From: Novakomyces olei
Taxonomy: Eukaryota; Ascomycota; Novakomycetes; Novakomycetales; Novakomycetaceae
Direction: 5' to 3'
Assembly: GCA_016906335.1 (NCBI GenBank)
Contig: JADEYG010000004.1
Coordinates: forward strand, 1,029,001 to 1,093,000
Length of the DNA stretch: 64,000 bases
The position numbers and the translations under genes are program-made. Within the stretch, counting starts at the first letter, position 1. Every line of letters starts with the position of its first letter. This document shows positions 12,324-24,628 of this stretch, one piece after another. Below the pieces are notes generated by a model that was not told the origin of the DNA, did not search any database, and worked only from the letters and a program-made list of their open reading frames with translations.

Positions 12324-15300
12324 TCACTTTAAAAACACTTTGAGCGATTGCACTTCGAACGGTTTAATCGTTATCGGAATCTCGTAAACTCCGTTCTCGT
12401 ATTTTGTAACGGAAACCGTGCTGCCTTCGTCCTCCAAGATATTACATTGTACGGCTTTAATCACAGGCATAGACCTGTTCGTTAGATTTTGTAACAAAAT
12501 TATATTAAATTGGACATAATGAAAAAAAGTGAATAAAATATTTAATCATTCATTGAGTTCATTGAATTCTCTTTCAAGTTAAAGTAACTTACGTCCTCAA
12601 ACCTGTCCTTGTTTTACCACCGTACGCTTCATATAAGCGTATAATAACAGCTCCCTTGTTGTCTTGTGCCAATTTAATTGTATCAACAATGACATTGTTG
12701 TGCTTGGTATAGACAAGAGGCCGATTTAATTGATATTTTCTGGGAAATTTTCGGCCGTCTTCCTTCTCAACTGGATGATTAAACTCTCGAGCTTGTTGAA
12801 CGATCCGTGACTGTGTTAAATGGCCCTTGTGAGGTACTATAGCGTATCGGAAAAAGTGATGCCCCATATCGGCTTCTTCATCCGGAGCCTTCGGAGCTCG
12901 GAGTAAACTTAAACGCATTGTATTTCCGATACAAGAGAAACCATATTTGCTATCGTTTAGAATGCTAACGCCGAAATTAAATTCGGACAAGTCAGCATAT
13001 CGGTGGTTAATTACCTCGAATTTAGCCTGGTCCCATGAAGTATTAAAATGAGTAGCTCGTTTCGTAAAGCCGAACTGTGTTTCGTAGTTTGCAGTGTCGC
13101 TGTGCACGTCCACGGGGAATTCGGCTTTAAGGAACCGGTCACGTTCGTGCCAGTCTACGCTGCATTCAAATTCAACTTGGGGATGGGGCAACTCGGCGTT
13201 AAGTTCAACGTTAGTCTCGGCGTTAACTGCCTTTAATATCGTCAAAACAGTGATAGAGCTTTTTACGCCAATACGGTAGACTGTCTCTACAGACACACGG
13301 AGCGGGCCGCTGTCCACGATGCGCACGGAGCTCGGAGTCAAGGGCTCACGCTTTTCAAGATGGAAAAGCTCAACATCCCAGGCCTGCCAGTTAAGCGGTT
13401 GATCTTCGAAAATAACAAGTTTGTTGATTGTCCCAGCAGCAACCTGCCGCTGGTTATTATTGTCGAAAAGACTGACAATTTCGCCATTGTGCATTTCAAT
13501 TTTTAAAGCACTGTTTCCCATTATGATTCGGTCTCTACTTGAATGGATATAGCATTCGGCATCGGCGTTATGACTACCGGAGTTTACATAATCCAGACTC
13601 GGATTCATCGGCCAGGGCATGAAATTAACAAAAGAAACCTGATCTTCTCCCGCTTTGTTTTCCGCCAAAAGGTCGAGTAAGTCTGCTCGCAGTTTTATTA
13701 GGGTATTTGCACATTTTTCCTCAATTGCTACTGCGTCCTCGTACACCATCCTTATCGCAGATCCTGGAAGAACATCATGAAATTGGCAGAGTAGCACATC
13801 ATGCCAAACAGCGTCCAGACTCTTTGCCTCAAATCCCTTATCTCCGTCGCCATTACCGCTCTTTTTATTATTTAAATGTACTGTGCAAAGAACATTTAAC
13901 AGTTCTACTTCGTTCAATAAACGCTCATTAAGCCGATTCAACTTTTTCATTGCCGCCTGAGTTGTGTAACAGCCTCGGTGCAGCTCCAAGTACAATTCTC
14001 CTATCCAATTTTTCAGATTTTTACCGCCCTCCGTCTCGGCTTCCACCAATCGGTAAAAGGCATCTACGGACTCGGCGATAGTCGTCCGAGGAAGAGCAGA
14101 TTCAACTGTATCAGCGGCCCCCCGACACCGCCTCAGCTTTTCCAGCATTTCGGTGTTAGGACCTCCTCCACCATCACCGTTACCAAATACTAAAAGAGAA
14201 CGTTTTGATTCTCCTAGGTTTTTATGATTAAACGCCGAGCGCAGCACATCTCCGACATTTGCTTGAGCATCATAGGCATTTGCTGGAGCCATATGAGTCA
14301 ATATCTGTGACCCATCAAGTCCGATCCAATTAAATGTTGAATGAGGAAACTCATTTATGTTATTCCAGCTCAGTTTCTGAGTGAAAAAGTACTTTAAGTC
14401 CGAAAGCCGAGCAATTTGCGGCATTTGCGAAGAGTAACCAAAAGTATCTGGCAGCCAAAAGACTTGGCTTCGTTGTCCAAAATACTGTTGGAAAAATCTT
14501 TGTCCGTATAGAAATTGCCGCACAAGTGATTCTCCGCTGGGAAGGTTTGTGTCCATTTCCACCCATGTTCCTCCGATCGGTTGAAACTGTCCGGCTCGGA
14601 CTTTAGCACGGAGCCGCTGAAACAATTCGGGATAGTACTCATTCAACCAATAAAACTGCTGTGCTTGAGAACAGCAAAATCTGTGTTCAGGATACCGGTC
14701 CATTAAATATATTTGCGAGGACCATGACCGTGCAATTTTACGCTTTGTTTCTGCAAAAGGCCAAAGCCAGGCTGTATCAATATGACAATGTCCAATACCG
14801 AAAACCTGCACAACCCTTTTTGATTTACTTTTATCCGAGTCTTCGTAAACCCGATGACTATCCCGATAACGGCCGAGAAACTTGTCCGCCAGTGCTCGGC
14901 ATTCGGCGATAGAGCTCGAATCGTTTCTACGAAAAGTGTTCATTATCTCTGTACACACTTCAAGGGCCAAATGCTGCTGCCAATTGCGCTCGTCCAGCTC
15001 ACGAGCACAGTCCGAGATTACCCAAAAATCGTAATACAATTGCAAAGCAGCCACGTTCGGACTCGTCAAATCCGCCAGTGAAAGCCGAAAGCGCCGATTC
15101 GGGTCCGGTGGATTTATAGTGCTCCCATTACCGACTCCAAACATCCCATTCATAGCAGCTTCAATATAAAAATCGTGCCATTCACCGTCGTCAACCCAGC
15201 TTTGAGGCAAAACGTACTCGACTCGGCGATCAACGCCATTACCGCCGACAAGTCCGTGTATCGCCGTTCCGTCTGCGGAGTAAACTAAACCCTCACCGCC

Positions 15301-15687
15301 TGCATCAAACTCAAACTGAACTCTCGGCTCTTGCCGCATTCGCTCCGGCACTCGGACGCTGACACGGAACCAGTGAGTGCTCCAACTCGGCCCAAATTCC
15401 TGGCCTTTAGCCGTCTCACGGTATTCGGCGTTAACGGCTTCTGCGAACGGGGGCCGATCAAGTCCGGGCACGGAGTAAACTGCCAGCCGGACTGCATTAT
15501 CGCTGTCTTGCGCTCGGGTATTGTACATCATTGAGAGTAGATTTTCCGAGCTGTATGCACCCTCACCATAAAACTGACGGAGCCTTGAAAGGGCAAGATT
15601 ACGGATCTGCTTGCCCCGGGGCTCATAGTTGTAGCGCGCATAACTTTCTTCAGGACTTTTGGCTCTTGAAAATGACCAGAAAGACAT
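12324..15687 (-). CDS. AMS1: Vacuolar alpha-mannosidase (GH38)
   Basis: Exons 15687-12593 and 12474-12324 give 1081 residues, against 1083 in yeast Ams1. It removes alpha-mannose from free oligosaccharides and in yeast reaches the vacuole by the Cvt/autophagy route. GH38 hallmarks: the zinc motif HCHIDTAWLWP at 300-310 and the nucleophile Asp414 in WLPDTFGY. There is no signal peptide, as expected for a cytosol-to-vacuole cargo. The 118-nt intron (ATCTAACGAACAG acceptor) lies near the C-terminus, and the last exon encodes the family tail ending KPFEVQSLKVFLK. It converges with UTP23 across 181 bp. Confidence 0.96.
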
Positions 15688-16898
15688 TTGAATAGTAAAT
15701 TATTATTTAAAATATTAAATAATTAATAATTAATAAATTAATAAAATTTAATTAGAAATAAAACAAAATAAGAGAAAAAAATATGAGTTGCTCGATGATA
15801 ATATCAGTCAAACTGTTCAGCTTTGTTGATTAATTGTTCAGGTTTAGTCAAATTAGCATATCTGGTCCCGAAATAAACCGATCCGAAGTGAAACGAACCG
15901 ATCAAAACTTGGTTCATTCAACTCGACAGTTTCCCGTCTTGATCGCAATACTTTTGATCGAGAGCAAAAAGAAGAGGTTGAGCCAGCTTGTCCGACAGCA
16001 CCAGCAGCAGCTAAAGTATGAAACCCTTTCTTTTCTTCAATTTCGAGCGTCAATATAGCCAAAGACCCGTCAATTTATTTGCATTTAAGAAGGCCCCGCA
16101 AATGAATCGACGATTTCTCCGCATTTATTATAATCGTTAATATTCTTTACTATCTGCACAAGCAGTACTATATGCAATCGGAGATAAATGCTATTAATGT
16201 TACGTTGCAGAACAATAAATGTCGGAATTACTAAAAGATTAGTACCACAAGAGCTTTTTTCTTTCTGGTTGTGAGACGGTATTCTTATAGCGGAACTGAA
16301 GCGGGGCCATTTGCAGTCGGCCTATAGTGTATGATTCAGCTCAAAAAAACGAAAGTCGTATAGTGCAGTGTGAACTTGAATTTTTTTGCTTTTAATCAAG
16401 CATAGGGATAATTGAGTATTTTTAAAACAACTGTATAGAGAGGCCTATTGAAAAGTAGTGTATTATACACTCTAGACGCAACATGAAACATGTGAGACAG
16501 GAATAAGCTTTGAGTGTGTTTCAAATGTGTCTAACCCAACTAATTACACAACTCGTCCGTTCCGTCCCTGTTTTTTGACGTGACTAAACGCAATCGTCTT
16601 TTGGCTAACGATCGCGCTCTAGTCAAGTTGTTACTATATATATATAATCTAAAGCTCCAGCCAGCAGCACGAAAATCATACATAAATTCAATTAATCGTT
16701 TATTTTAATTAATCCAATTAATCCAATCAATCCAATCAATCGTTCAATTCGATTAACCCTATTAATTCATAGGATGATCACACGTTACGATTAAATCATT
16801 TAATTCGATTAAATCATATGTTAATACGATTATTATCAATAAATCAACGATAGTCATAGCTGTATATCGCCTGATTGCTCCATCGTCCCGCCGGCAAA
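15688..16898. other. Intergenic region, AMS1 to copper transporter
   Basis: About 1.2 kb between divergent genes. From about 15857 to 16018 (+) a frame without ATG reads ...RLDRNTFDREQKEEVEPAC... and looks protein-like; the minus strand there also has a 69-codon ORF. I could not build a gene from either. Positions about 16708-16750 hold four to five 9-bp units (AATYAATCC). Confidence 0.5.
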
Positions 16899-17569
16899 AT
16901 GGATCACGGCGGCCACGGAGGCCACGGAGATATGGGCGGATGCAGTGCAAAGGTAAGGAAACAGATATAGTTGCAACTGTATATTAATAAGCTATAGATG
17001 ACACTTAACTGGGACCCTCAGAATTTGTGTATCCTATCTGAATCCTGGCGCATTACGTCCAACCGGTCTTTTGCCGCTTCACTATTTGCTATTGTCCTAA
17101 TCAGTTCACTGTACGAATGCGTTCGGCGTTTCGCTCGGCGTTATGACCGGAGGCATCCTGGCCGCGTTGTTATCGCCGGCGGAGAAGGTAATGGACCGTC
17201 CAGCCAGCCCTTATCGCCGGCCGTATCAGACGGGTATGGAGCTTGCACAAACGAAACACTGTTATCACAGACGTGCGTTTCATTGCTTTTTACATTTAAT
17301 TAATTAATTATTTATTCATAGACGGATCAAGCTTCAACGCAACCGTGATTTGTTACGAGCTTTCCTCTACGCATTTCAAGTTTTGTACGCTTACCTGCTG
17401 ATGCTTGTCTTTATGACTTACAACGTAAGACTTGGACCTTTATTCCCGCTGATTGCGTGTTTAGGGATGGATTATGCTGGCTGTAACGTTTGGTGCTGGC
17501 CTCGGATATTACGTGTTTGGCAACGATGACGATTTTAACAGGGACGGGAAGGGCATGAGCTGCCATTAG
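16899..17569 (+). CDS. CTR-family copper transporter
   Basis: Exons 16899-16952, 16998-17233, 17322-17424 and 17465-17569 give 165 residues. The N-terminus (MDHGGHGGHGDMGGC) is a His/Met metal-binding tail. The Ctr signature WDPQNLCILSESWRI precedes TM1 (FAASLFAIVLISSLYECV). TM2 has the pore MxxxM motif in LMLVFMTYN, and TM3 has the GxxxG packing motif in FGAGLGYYVFG. The last residues are SCH, a Cys/His end typical of the family. It takes Cu(I) across the plasma or vacuolar membrane as a trimer; the short form resembles Ctr2-type proteins, but I cannot assign membrane or paralogue. Introns 1 and 3 are 45 and 40 nt. The end of exon 2 was chosen by phase (17233), with GTATGG as donor. Confidence 0.9.
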
Positions 17570-18272
17570 CGACTGCAGATTTGCTCGAGACGTGTTTAGC
17601 TTGTTTGGTGCAGTTATACATGAATTAGAAACGAGTCAGTGGTCACATTTGTACACTAATTGTAAATCCGCACGTTTACGGTACGGAGAGGGCAATAGAA
17701 TTCTGAGCCTGTCTACACACAATTTTGTTGTTTATGTAGTACTCGTGTCTCCAAGCGTGAATGCTCCTTTAATTAACATTCTATAGGCCATCAAATTTTG
17801 GGAATATCAATTCAATTCGAATACGACAATACCGAAAAAAAAACGAGATCACTTAATAAGCGACAGCATTTTGTTATACATCTGTTTAACATTCAAATGG
17901 CGAAAAATAAATCAAGAAGAATAGAAACAAATCAAAAAATATTAAAATCGTTGGAGAAAATGCGCAGAAAAGCAAAGGGAATCTGAAGGCAATGTTGCCA
18001 GACAAGAAGGCATAAATTATAACCGTGCTGCTATAATTGCAGTGCCGACGTAAATATAGTACGTAAAATATAATAAAAAAGTAAAAAGCTAAATTCTCCA
18101 CATTTCATATACGCTTGTAACAATAAAACAAAGAATCACATCTGAGAAAGCATGAAATTGATAGCAATACAGATCAATAAATATAGGATAGACGATTATA
18201 AATAATTAATAAAAAAAACACATTTAATCATTACAATTACATCTTCATCCAAGATCAACAAACAACCACGTT
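17570..18272. other. Convergent 3' spacer, CTR and RAX2
   Basis: About 700 bp, AT-rich; open frames on both strands are short and without recognisable motifs. No gene seen. Confidence 0.55.
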
Positions 18273-21200
18273 CTATATCCGAGGAGCTGTGTTCCCGCCC
18301 CGACCAAGCTCGGTGATGACTTGATCAGGAGGAAACTTTTCAAATTCATTGCCGGCAAAATACGCTGGTGCTCTTTCATACCCTTCCAAACGGTGCCGGA
18401 GATGATGGACAAGATACCCGACGGCGATAAGAAGAAAAGTAATAAAAAGCGCGAGAGCCAGGCCGATAAGAACAACAAATCCTCGGTCCAAGCTATGCTG
18501 AGTGCGAAAAGAAGTTTTTGAATTAGACTGAATCGTGGCAATATACCCGTTATCGCCGGTGCTGCGAATGGAAGCGGCGATAAGCGGAAGCCAGCGTGTT
18601 CCATCGTGCACAACCGCGGCAAAATCTCCGTCGTATCCGTCCAATTCAAAATATCCGGCAGCGATAAGATCATAGTCGTTCGGCAATAAGCTATTACCAC
18701 TTCGGGAAGAAGCCCGTTCCACAAAGTAAAGGTCTCGGACATAAGAATTGCCCGAGAAATTTGAAGTGGCTAAATCATGCAGTGATTTGCCATCATATTT
18801 CTGTATGAAAAAAGGCTCAGAACCAGCAACAAAAATGTCACTGCTACTTGAATTTGTCATTGTCATCGCCGAGACGGATCCCGGTAAAGAATCATCGATT
18901 ATTGTGCTCCATTCATGATCAGCTGTACTATACGAGGCAACAAAACAGGCCGAGTTATTTATGTTAAAGCTCCCGGCGATAAGCATTGTATGTTCGCTCT
19001 GCCACAGCATTGTACTAACGTTTCCGGAAACGCTCAACGCCGCGGCCGGATTATTCCATTGGTGATCATTAAAAGCATACGCACAGAAACCGGGACAGCC
19101 GAGTGAACCGGCAAAGGAGAAGTTTCCGCCGACGTAAACTGAGCTAGTGTCGCTCAGTAACGCTGAAACAGCGGCGGGATTCAAATTATCGCCGTCGGAG
19201 TAAAGCCCTGCAGGCTGAACTGACGTCATATTTCCGGAGTTAAGATCCCAAACAGCAAGTCCGCTAATACGCGAACCGCCCAAATGGCCCGTCACCAATC
19301 CTCCCGCAAAAAGGTGATTATCAAGAATATGAAGGGCCGAAAATGTACTGTTTCCATCCATATCGCCGCCGAAGCCTCTTATCTCCGAATCATTGGACAC
19401 GGAGATAAGATTCCTTAAAGTGCTCGAAGCCAATTCAAAATGGCCGCCCAGAACAATAGCACTTGATCCGTTCAAGAAAGCCACACTATTAACAGCCGAC
19501 CCGGAAAACGTATCATTGAATAAAAGCCCATAAGACTGGAGGCTGTTTGCTTGATTATTATTACTTTTATCGTCCTTATTATTGTTCTCAAAAGCAAATG
19601 CGCCTTTTAAAGATCGTTGCTGAAAGGCGTCAAGTCTTCCAATCGACAAATTATTGCTGGATTGAACAATTTGTCCGTCAAAATAAAAAGGCAGTTCATC
19701 CAGCGAAAACCACTCTGAAAGAGCATCGTTCCAAAGAGCAAAATTTCGGCATTCGACCAGGGTTCCGTTTGAGTAAAAAAAAGAATCAAAGTCCCCGGTG
19801 ACCGAGATAAGAGATAATTCTGAGCCATTTACTCCTGTTGTATTCCAAAAGCTAAGGTCCGTTACAGGCCCGTTTACGCCGCCGCCTAACGCCGAAAAAT
19901 TATCAGTTGACGGAGAGTATCGAGCCAAATGAAGCAGTTGGTTTCTATGCCCTCCTGATGCCGAGGAATTTACAATATCTGTAAAATTGCCTCCAACAAT
20001 AACGGAGTCATCGAGTCTCAGCATGGAAGTAACAGCACCGTTCAACCCTGGAACAGATCCACTGTTCCGGCGATAAAAGTTTGCAATTCCAGAGCCATTA
20101 AAGCGACCCCCGATAATTAATGTTTCCCCTATACTTTCAAGCGCCAACACTGTTGCATTCCCAGCAAATGACGAAACTCCGATTTCTTCAAACGGCGTTA
20201 ACGTTGATGCTACCTCCGGAGAGGAATAATCGCTCGAAGGGTCGTACTCGAAAAGCCCATTGTACGTTACCATTTCCGAGCCGAGAGGTATAAACTGTAC
20301 GGACTGAGCAACAATATTAATCGGACCCGATTGCCCTTCTGTCGGAGACAACACAACATGAGGTCGAAAGCCGTTGCTTGCAAACATAATGCCCTGGAAG
20401 ATATCATCATATTTATCATAGTAATTGCTCTCATATACTACTGTACGCACTGGATCCGAGCCAGCAGCATAATAAACACTCGCTGTTATAGACCCTCGGA
20501 GGTTACAAGTCCCGTCGGCCATACATCCCGGAGTGAAAAGCCGGACTGAGTAGTTTCCAGCTGCACGTGCACTCATAAGCTGAGGATATATCTCAACGGA
20601 GGAAGTTGTTATCGCCGAGCCACTTAGATTCGCCGACAAATATGGAGCAGCTCCAGCTGGTTGCAGCGAAGCCGGCGTTAAGACTTGCCACGGACCTCCG
20701 TGCTGGACGGCATAAGAATCTCCAGATTGCCTTTGGCATTGCTCATTATATTCTTGAACTGCAAACGCTGAATCTTGGCTCTGGAGCAGCTCAATCCCCG
20801 ATAAACCCGCTCCGGATCCATACCATTCGCTTACGTAAACAGTAAAGCCGGTCATTCCGATGTTATTTACAAAATCAAAATCCTGATATCCGTCTTGGCG
20901 CAAGGGACATTCCGAAGTACACGACATGTTTCGGCCGGAATCTGGATCCGTGTACGTAAAATTCATAATGCCATTTAGTGGAAGAGCAACTAGCCGAAAA
21001 GTCCGAGTTCCATGGTCTTCGGCTCGGGAGTTGTAGAGCCGTAAACGCAGAGGCCGAATCTCAAAATCCAGATTCGCCGTCCAGGATCCAGCCGTCGAAT
21101 CCTCAAAGAGATAGTCAATATTTTCGTTATTACCGCCGTCTCCGGATTGAGGACAGATAATCGCCGAAGCATTGGATTGAGAACCTCCCTCGCTTGTTAT

Positions 21201-21893
21201 ATTGGCCCTCCGTAAGGGAACAGGTCGGAGATAAGAGCCAGTACCAGAGTTTAGGACTGTCTGATTGCCGGTGGCTGTGAAGGTACCTCCAAGTAAGACA
21301 GTATTATTGCTAGTTTTATGTATTGCATGCACAGGTCCATTAACGCCGGCAAATGGCAAATTTACGTATGAGCTTTGTCTGACTGACCAGGCAGCAACAT
21401 TGCTAGAATTGCCACCTGCAAAACCAAAATCTCCGCCAATGTACACAGTTTCGGTCGAAGAATCACATAATAAAGTATGCACAACGCCTCTTAATTCTGC
21501 TCCGTCTCCAAGAGCCGAGACTTGCTGTGATTGGGTATCATAAACGGCTATATTCACAGCCGGGACAGATCCAACGGCGTTAAAGTGGCCGGCGATGAAA
21601 ACGGACGCTCCTATTGAACAAACGGCTGCCACTGTACCATTAATTCCTGCTTGGGAAACAAATAACTGTTCCTCTGTAACGGAAAGCAGCTCGGTGCTGC
21701 CGAAATCCGAGCCGTGCGGAGCACTTAACGCCGAGGACAGAGACTCGTTCCATATACTAATTCCGTCAAAGGCCCCAGCAAAGACTACCCCTTGTAGTTG
21801 AGTAGCATAATTCGCACTTTGCACTCCCGTCGCTAATAACAAAAGAAATACGGATTGCAACAGTAATTGAATATTTTGCCGTGCATGCGCCAT
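18273..21893 (-). CDS. RAX2: Bud-site/polarity glycoprotein Rax2
   Basis: A single-exon 1206-residue protein. A signal peptide (1-26, ending VQSA), a large extracellular part with many N-x-S/T sites, one membrane segment near 1138-1162 (VVLIGLALALFITFLLIAVGYLV) and a 44-residue cytoplasmic tail ending NTAPRI fit Rax2. The lumenal part repeats short propeller-like blades of the form VYIGGDF.FAG and VIVGGNFTD, as in other Rax2 proteins. Rax2 works with Rax1 as a cortical landmark for bud-site choice and polarised growth. Length matches the family (about 1200). Confidence 0.93.
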   Translation of the reverse strand: MAHARQNIQLLLQSVFLLLLATGVQSANYATQLQGVVFAGAFDGISIWNESLSSALSAPHGSDFGSTELLSVTEEQLFVSQAGINGTVAAVCSIGASVFIAGHFNAVGSVPAVNIAVYDTQSQQVSALGDGAELRGVVHTLLCDSSTETVYIGGDFGFAGGNSSNVAAWSVRQSSYVNLPFAGVNGPVHAIHKTSNNTVLLGGTFTATGNQTVLNSGTGSYLRPVPLRRANITSEGGSQSNASAIICPQSGDGGNNENIDYLFEDSTAGSWTANLDFEIRPLRLRLYNSRAEDHGTRTFRLVALPLNGIMNFTYTDPDSGRNMSCTSECPLRQDGYQDFDFVNNIGMTGFTVYVSEWYGSGAGLSGIELLQSQDSAFAVQEYNEQCQRQSGDSYAVQHGGPWQVLTPASLQPAGAAPYLSANLSGSAITTSSVEIYPQLMSARAAGNYSVRLFTPGCMADGTCNLRGSITASVYYAAGSDPVRTVVYESNYYDKYDDIFQGIMFASNGFRPHVVLSPTEGQSGPINIVAQSVQFIPLGSEMVTYNGLFEYDPSSDYSSPEVASTLTPFEEIGVSSFAGNATVLALESIGETLIIGGRFNGSGIANFYRRNSGSVPGLNGAVTSMLRLDDSVIVGGNFTDIVNSSASGGHRNQLLHLARYSPSTDNFSALGGGVNGPVTDLSFWNTTGVNGSELSLISVTGDFDSFFYSNGTLVECRNFALWNDALSEWFSLDELPFYFDGQIVQSSNNLSIGRLDAFQQRSLKGAFAFENNNKDDKSNNNQANSLQSYGLLFNDTFSGSAVNSVAFLNGSSAIVLGGHFELASSTLRNLISVSNDSEIRGFGGDMDGNSTFSALHILDNHLFAGGLVTGHLGGSRISGLAVWDLNSGNMTSVQPAGLYSDGDNLNPAAVSALLSDTSSVYVGGNFSFAGSLGCPGFCAYAFNDHQWNNPAAALSVSGNVSTMLWQSEHTMLIAGSFNINNSACFVASYSTADHEWSTIIDDSLPGSVSAMTMTNSSSSDIFVAGSEPFFIQKYDGKSLHDLATSNFSGNSYVRDLYFVERASSRSGNSLLPNDYDLIAAGYFELDGYDGDFAAVVHDGTRWLPLIAASIRSTGDNGYIATIQSNSKTSFRTQHSLDRGFVVLIGLALALFITFLLIAVGYLVHHLRHRLEGYERAPAYFAGNEFEKFPPDQVITELGRGGNTAPRI

Positions 21894-22905
21894 CTAATCT
21901 GGAAAGGTAAATAAAAGCAAAACAAACAGAAAAAAAGAACATCAAAAACAAGACAGAAATCAAAACCAAATAAAGAGATAAAATACGGTCAAAACGCAAG
22001 TGAAATCAACTAAACACATTAAGATGTTTGTTTAATCCTCAGAGACTCTATTTTGGGAGTAGAGACGAGTTCAATGTCTTTTGATGGAGAATTGATCCTT
22101 TGAACTTACCCTTGAAGGCTTAATCAACCCTCTTCTCCTCCTCTTTAGAACCGCACACGTGGCAAATTGGCTTCAGACCGCTTCTAAATTTAATTCATCA
22201 AGGTAGATTAATGCTCTGTTGAAGCACAAAAAAGCAATTTATTCTGTAGTACAAATGCCTTTTGCCCGCGTTGTTTTTGATGTGTCTGTTTACCCTCGTA
22301 TTTCCCCTTTTCCTTCCTTGTTTTAATTATATTGTTGAGTTGACCGATTATAATGTTTTATTTTTTGAAGTCTTTTTACTTTCTTGTGAACTTTGTTATT
22401 TCACTGAATTGCTTACCACTCACCCCATAAGTTTAGCCTCTCCTTTAAGAAAGGCACTAGAAAACAAACACTGACCGGCGGTAGTATTGCTTGTGAGAGG
22501 AATCTTTTAGCTTGACCGTTGTATTACTTGATGGTAGCTATTGTTTACATTCGCGTATCAATCGCGGGAGCACGTGACGTAAACAAGAAAAGTATTATAA
22601 ATAGAAACTACAGTTAAATCAGCCAACGCGTTTCGTACGCGAAATTGTAATGACGACGCGTAAATGTACAACTTCTCACCCTTTCGCGCTGCGCATATGA
22701 AGTTGGCGACATAGTTGGATTGTACTTGATAAGCAAATAGAATTGGCCAACTATGTACAAAACAGATAAGAATGTTTTATTCATATGGACTAGTATTCGC
22801 TGCAATGATTATAACATAATAAGATCAATGGCAGAATTTCTATTTACAACCCTTATGAAACACCAATCTACTATTCGTCTAATGTTGTCAATAATTCTAA
22901 CCATA
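21894..22905. other. Intergenic region, OGG1 3' end to RAX2 promoter
   Basis: About 1 kb of RAX2 upstream DNA. It contains an E-box/CRE-like composite at 22571-22582, listed separately. No gene seen; a 70-codon + ORF at 22262-22474 is hydrophobic low-complexity reading. Confidence 0.55.
22571..22582 (+). promoter_or_regulatory. CACGTG/TGACGTAA composite motif
   Basis: CACGTGACGTAA joins a Cbf1/bHLH-type E-box to an overlapping ATF/CREB half-site. It lies about 680 bp upstream of the RAX2 ATG. Motif only. Confidence 0.3.
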
Positions 22906-24628
22906 TTAAACCCTCCGCCTTTTAGATCGTCGAGCCGTAAACATTTCGCGTTCGGCCGCAGTGTCCTCTGGTTCAATTTTCACTTTATGCTCAAGCACTT
23001 CTTTTTCATCTTTTGCAGTCGCAATTTCTATTTTTTGTGAAAAAAGTTCTGGATCCGCTTCGGATTTAATTACCGTCGGTTCAGGTTTTACTGGTTTGAC
23101 ATCGCGCACCGTGTCGTTATCGGCCTGAAACGCTCGTAAATCCGCCGTAAATAGTACAGAGTGGGCCTGTAAAAAGTTAGTGATTAAATCGACCAAACGA
23201 CTTGTGGCACAATTCTCAACGCTGTCGATATAAGTATTTTTGTTTATATTATTAATATTACTACCGTTTTCAAAATTAATCATCTCCCTTACCCATCCTG
23301 CGTACTCGCCCCAAAGTTTACGGAAAAAATCGCCTACTGCAAGGTAGGAAGCCTGTGTCATAGAAGTGCCCTTTAGTTTTTTAAACTTGTAATCCCGCGT
23401 TGCAATTTGCCAAACTAGAATCACAGTCAGGAGAAGGAAGACAAAAATATTAATAAACAATTTAACTCAACAACACACAATAAATACATCAAAAATAAGC
23501 AAAAGAGATATAAGACAAGCGCCATTGTAATTTATTTTTCACAATTTAACTTTAGCGAATCCACGATCAGGAATGAAGTGTATAAAACAGCTCTTACCAT
23601 GAGTATCAACGGGAACGGCTTCCGTCTTATCCAAAGACATGAGACACTGGTTGTTAATCATCAAGCCAATAAAATCAGAGTAATTACCACGCAATCCGCG
23701 ACTTTAGCTCCAACGCCCATCAGTTCGCAAAGAGAATCATGAACATCGCGATAGGGCAAGCTCCGTTGCTTTAAAAGCCATTCATGCCCCCCTCGTTCTA
23801 GCACCATTTGTGCAGTTATTTGTATGAATTTTGCCCTATAACCGAACCCTAATTGCCGTAATTCCGTCTCTGTGGCTCCTGCTGCCAACCGCTCAATCGG
23901 GGGAAACGAATAGTATTCGAGTCCAGATAAAGTCCCCCTGTACTCACCGTATTTTTGACACAATTTATCAATCTTGTATTAGCATAAAGCACACGAGAAT
24001 GAAAGAGGAAAGATAAATTATTGAGAATAATAATAAACTATCAAGAGCATTGATAAAAAGCAAATAAATCACGATTCGAATACCATCTGTGTAATACGGG
24101 GAATGTTATTATTGCTAGAGCAAATAAAACTGATCAAGTTCTCCCACGGATCTTGTCGTAGGATACGCACACCGGCAAACTGTACTGATTTTTTTCGGAA
24201 ATGTGGGTCTGCGCTAGACCATTCGGCGTATAGTCTTTGTAGTGGAACTTTAATATTAAAATAATCGTAAAGAAAGTCAACAGTCGCCGAGTCCGGAACT
24301 TGCTTGTTTGCCTGGTAGTAAACTTGGTCGTCTGTTCATAAGCTTTGTGGTTTAATACAATATTTTGTTTTCTATTGTTTGCTTGCTGGACGTGTTCGAT
24401 TCGATCTGTTCTTATTCTCGTTCCTGATTTACCATCTTGCCGAACAGTGATAATGCCACGGTCAAAAGCACAACTCCATTCCTGATCGCCCGAAATTCGC
24501 CATCGAAAGGCCTGCCCGCACTTCAAAGTCCGATCAAGTCTAACTGCGAAAACGGTTAATTCCACAAATTGACCCGACTTACTTTCGCCTATTCCAATGC
24601 GCAATTGCCGCCATTGGGAACCTTTCAT
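22906..24628 (-). CDS. OGG1: 8-oxoguanine DNA glycosylase/lyase
   Basis: Six exons on the minus strand: 24628-24433, 24331-24084, 23972-23688, 23646-23598, 23414-23293 and 23166-22906, giving 386 residues (yeast 376). Ogg1 excises 8-oxoG opposite C and nicks the strand. The HhH-GPD core is plain: LISFICSSNNNIPRIT, LGFGYRAKF, GVGAKVADC with catalytic Lys238, and VPVDTHVWQIA with Asp257. Splicing restores RQDDDQVYYQANK, VADCVCLMSLDK and GWAHSVLFTADLR. The last intron is 126 nt and in frame, so an unspliced reading adds 42 residues; CACTAACTTTTTACAG at its end argues for splicing. Intron 3 is 41 nt. The C-terminal tail has three psi-K-x-E motifs and ends RRSKRRRV, a likely nuclear signal. Divergent from SDC1. 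Confidence 0.95.

Noticed and set aside
15853-16062. 69-codon minus ORF and a protein-like + frame upstream of AMS1
   Set aside because: Both strands read partly protein-like over 150 bp, but neither gives a start, splice sites and family match together.
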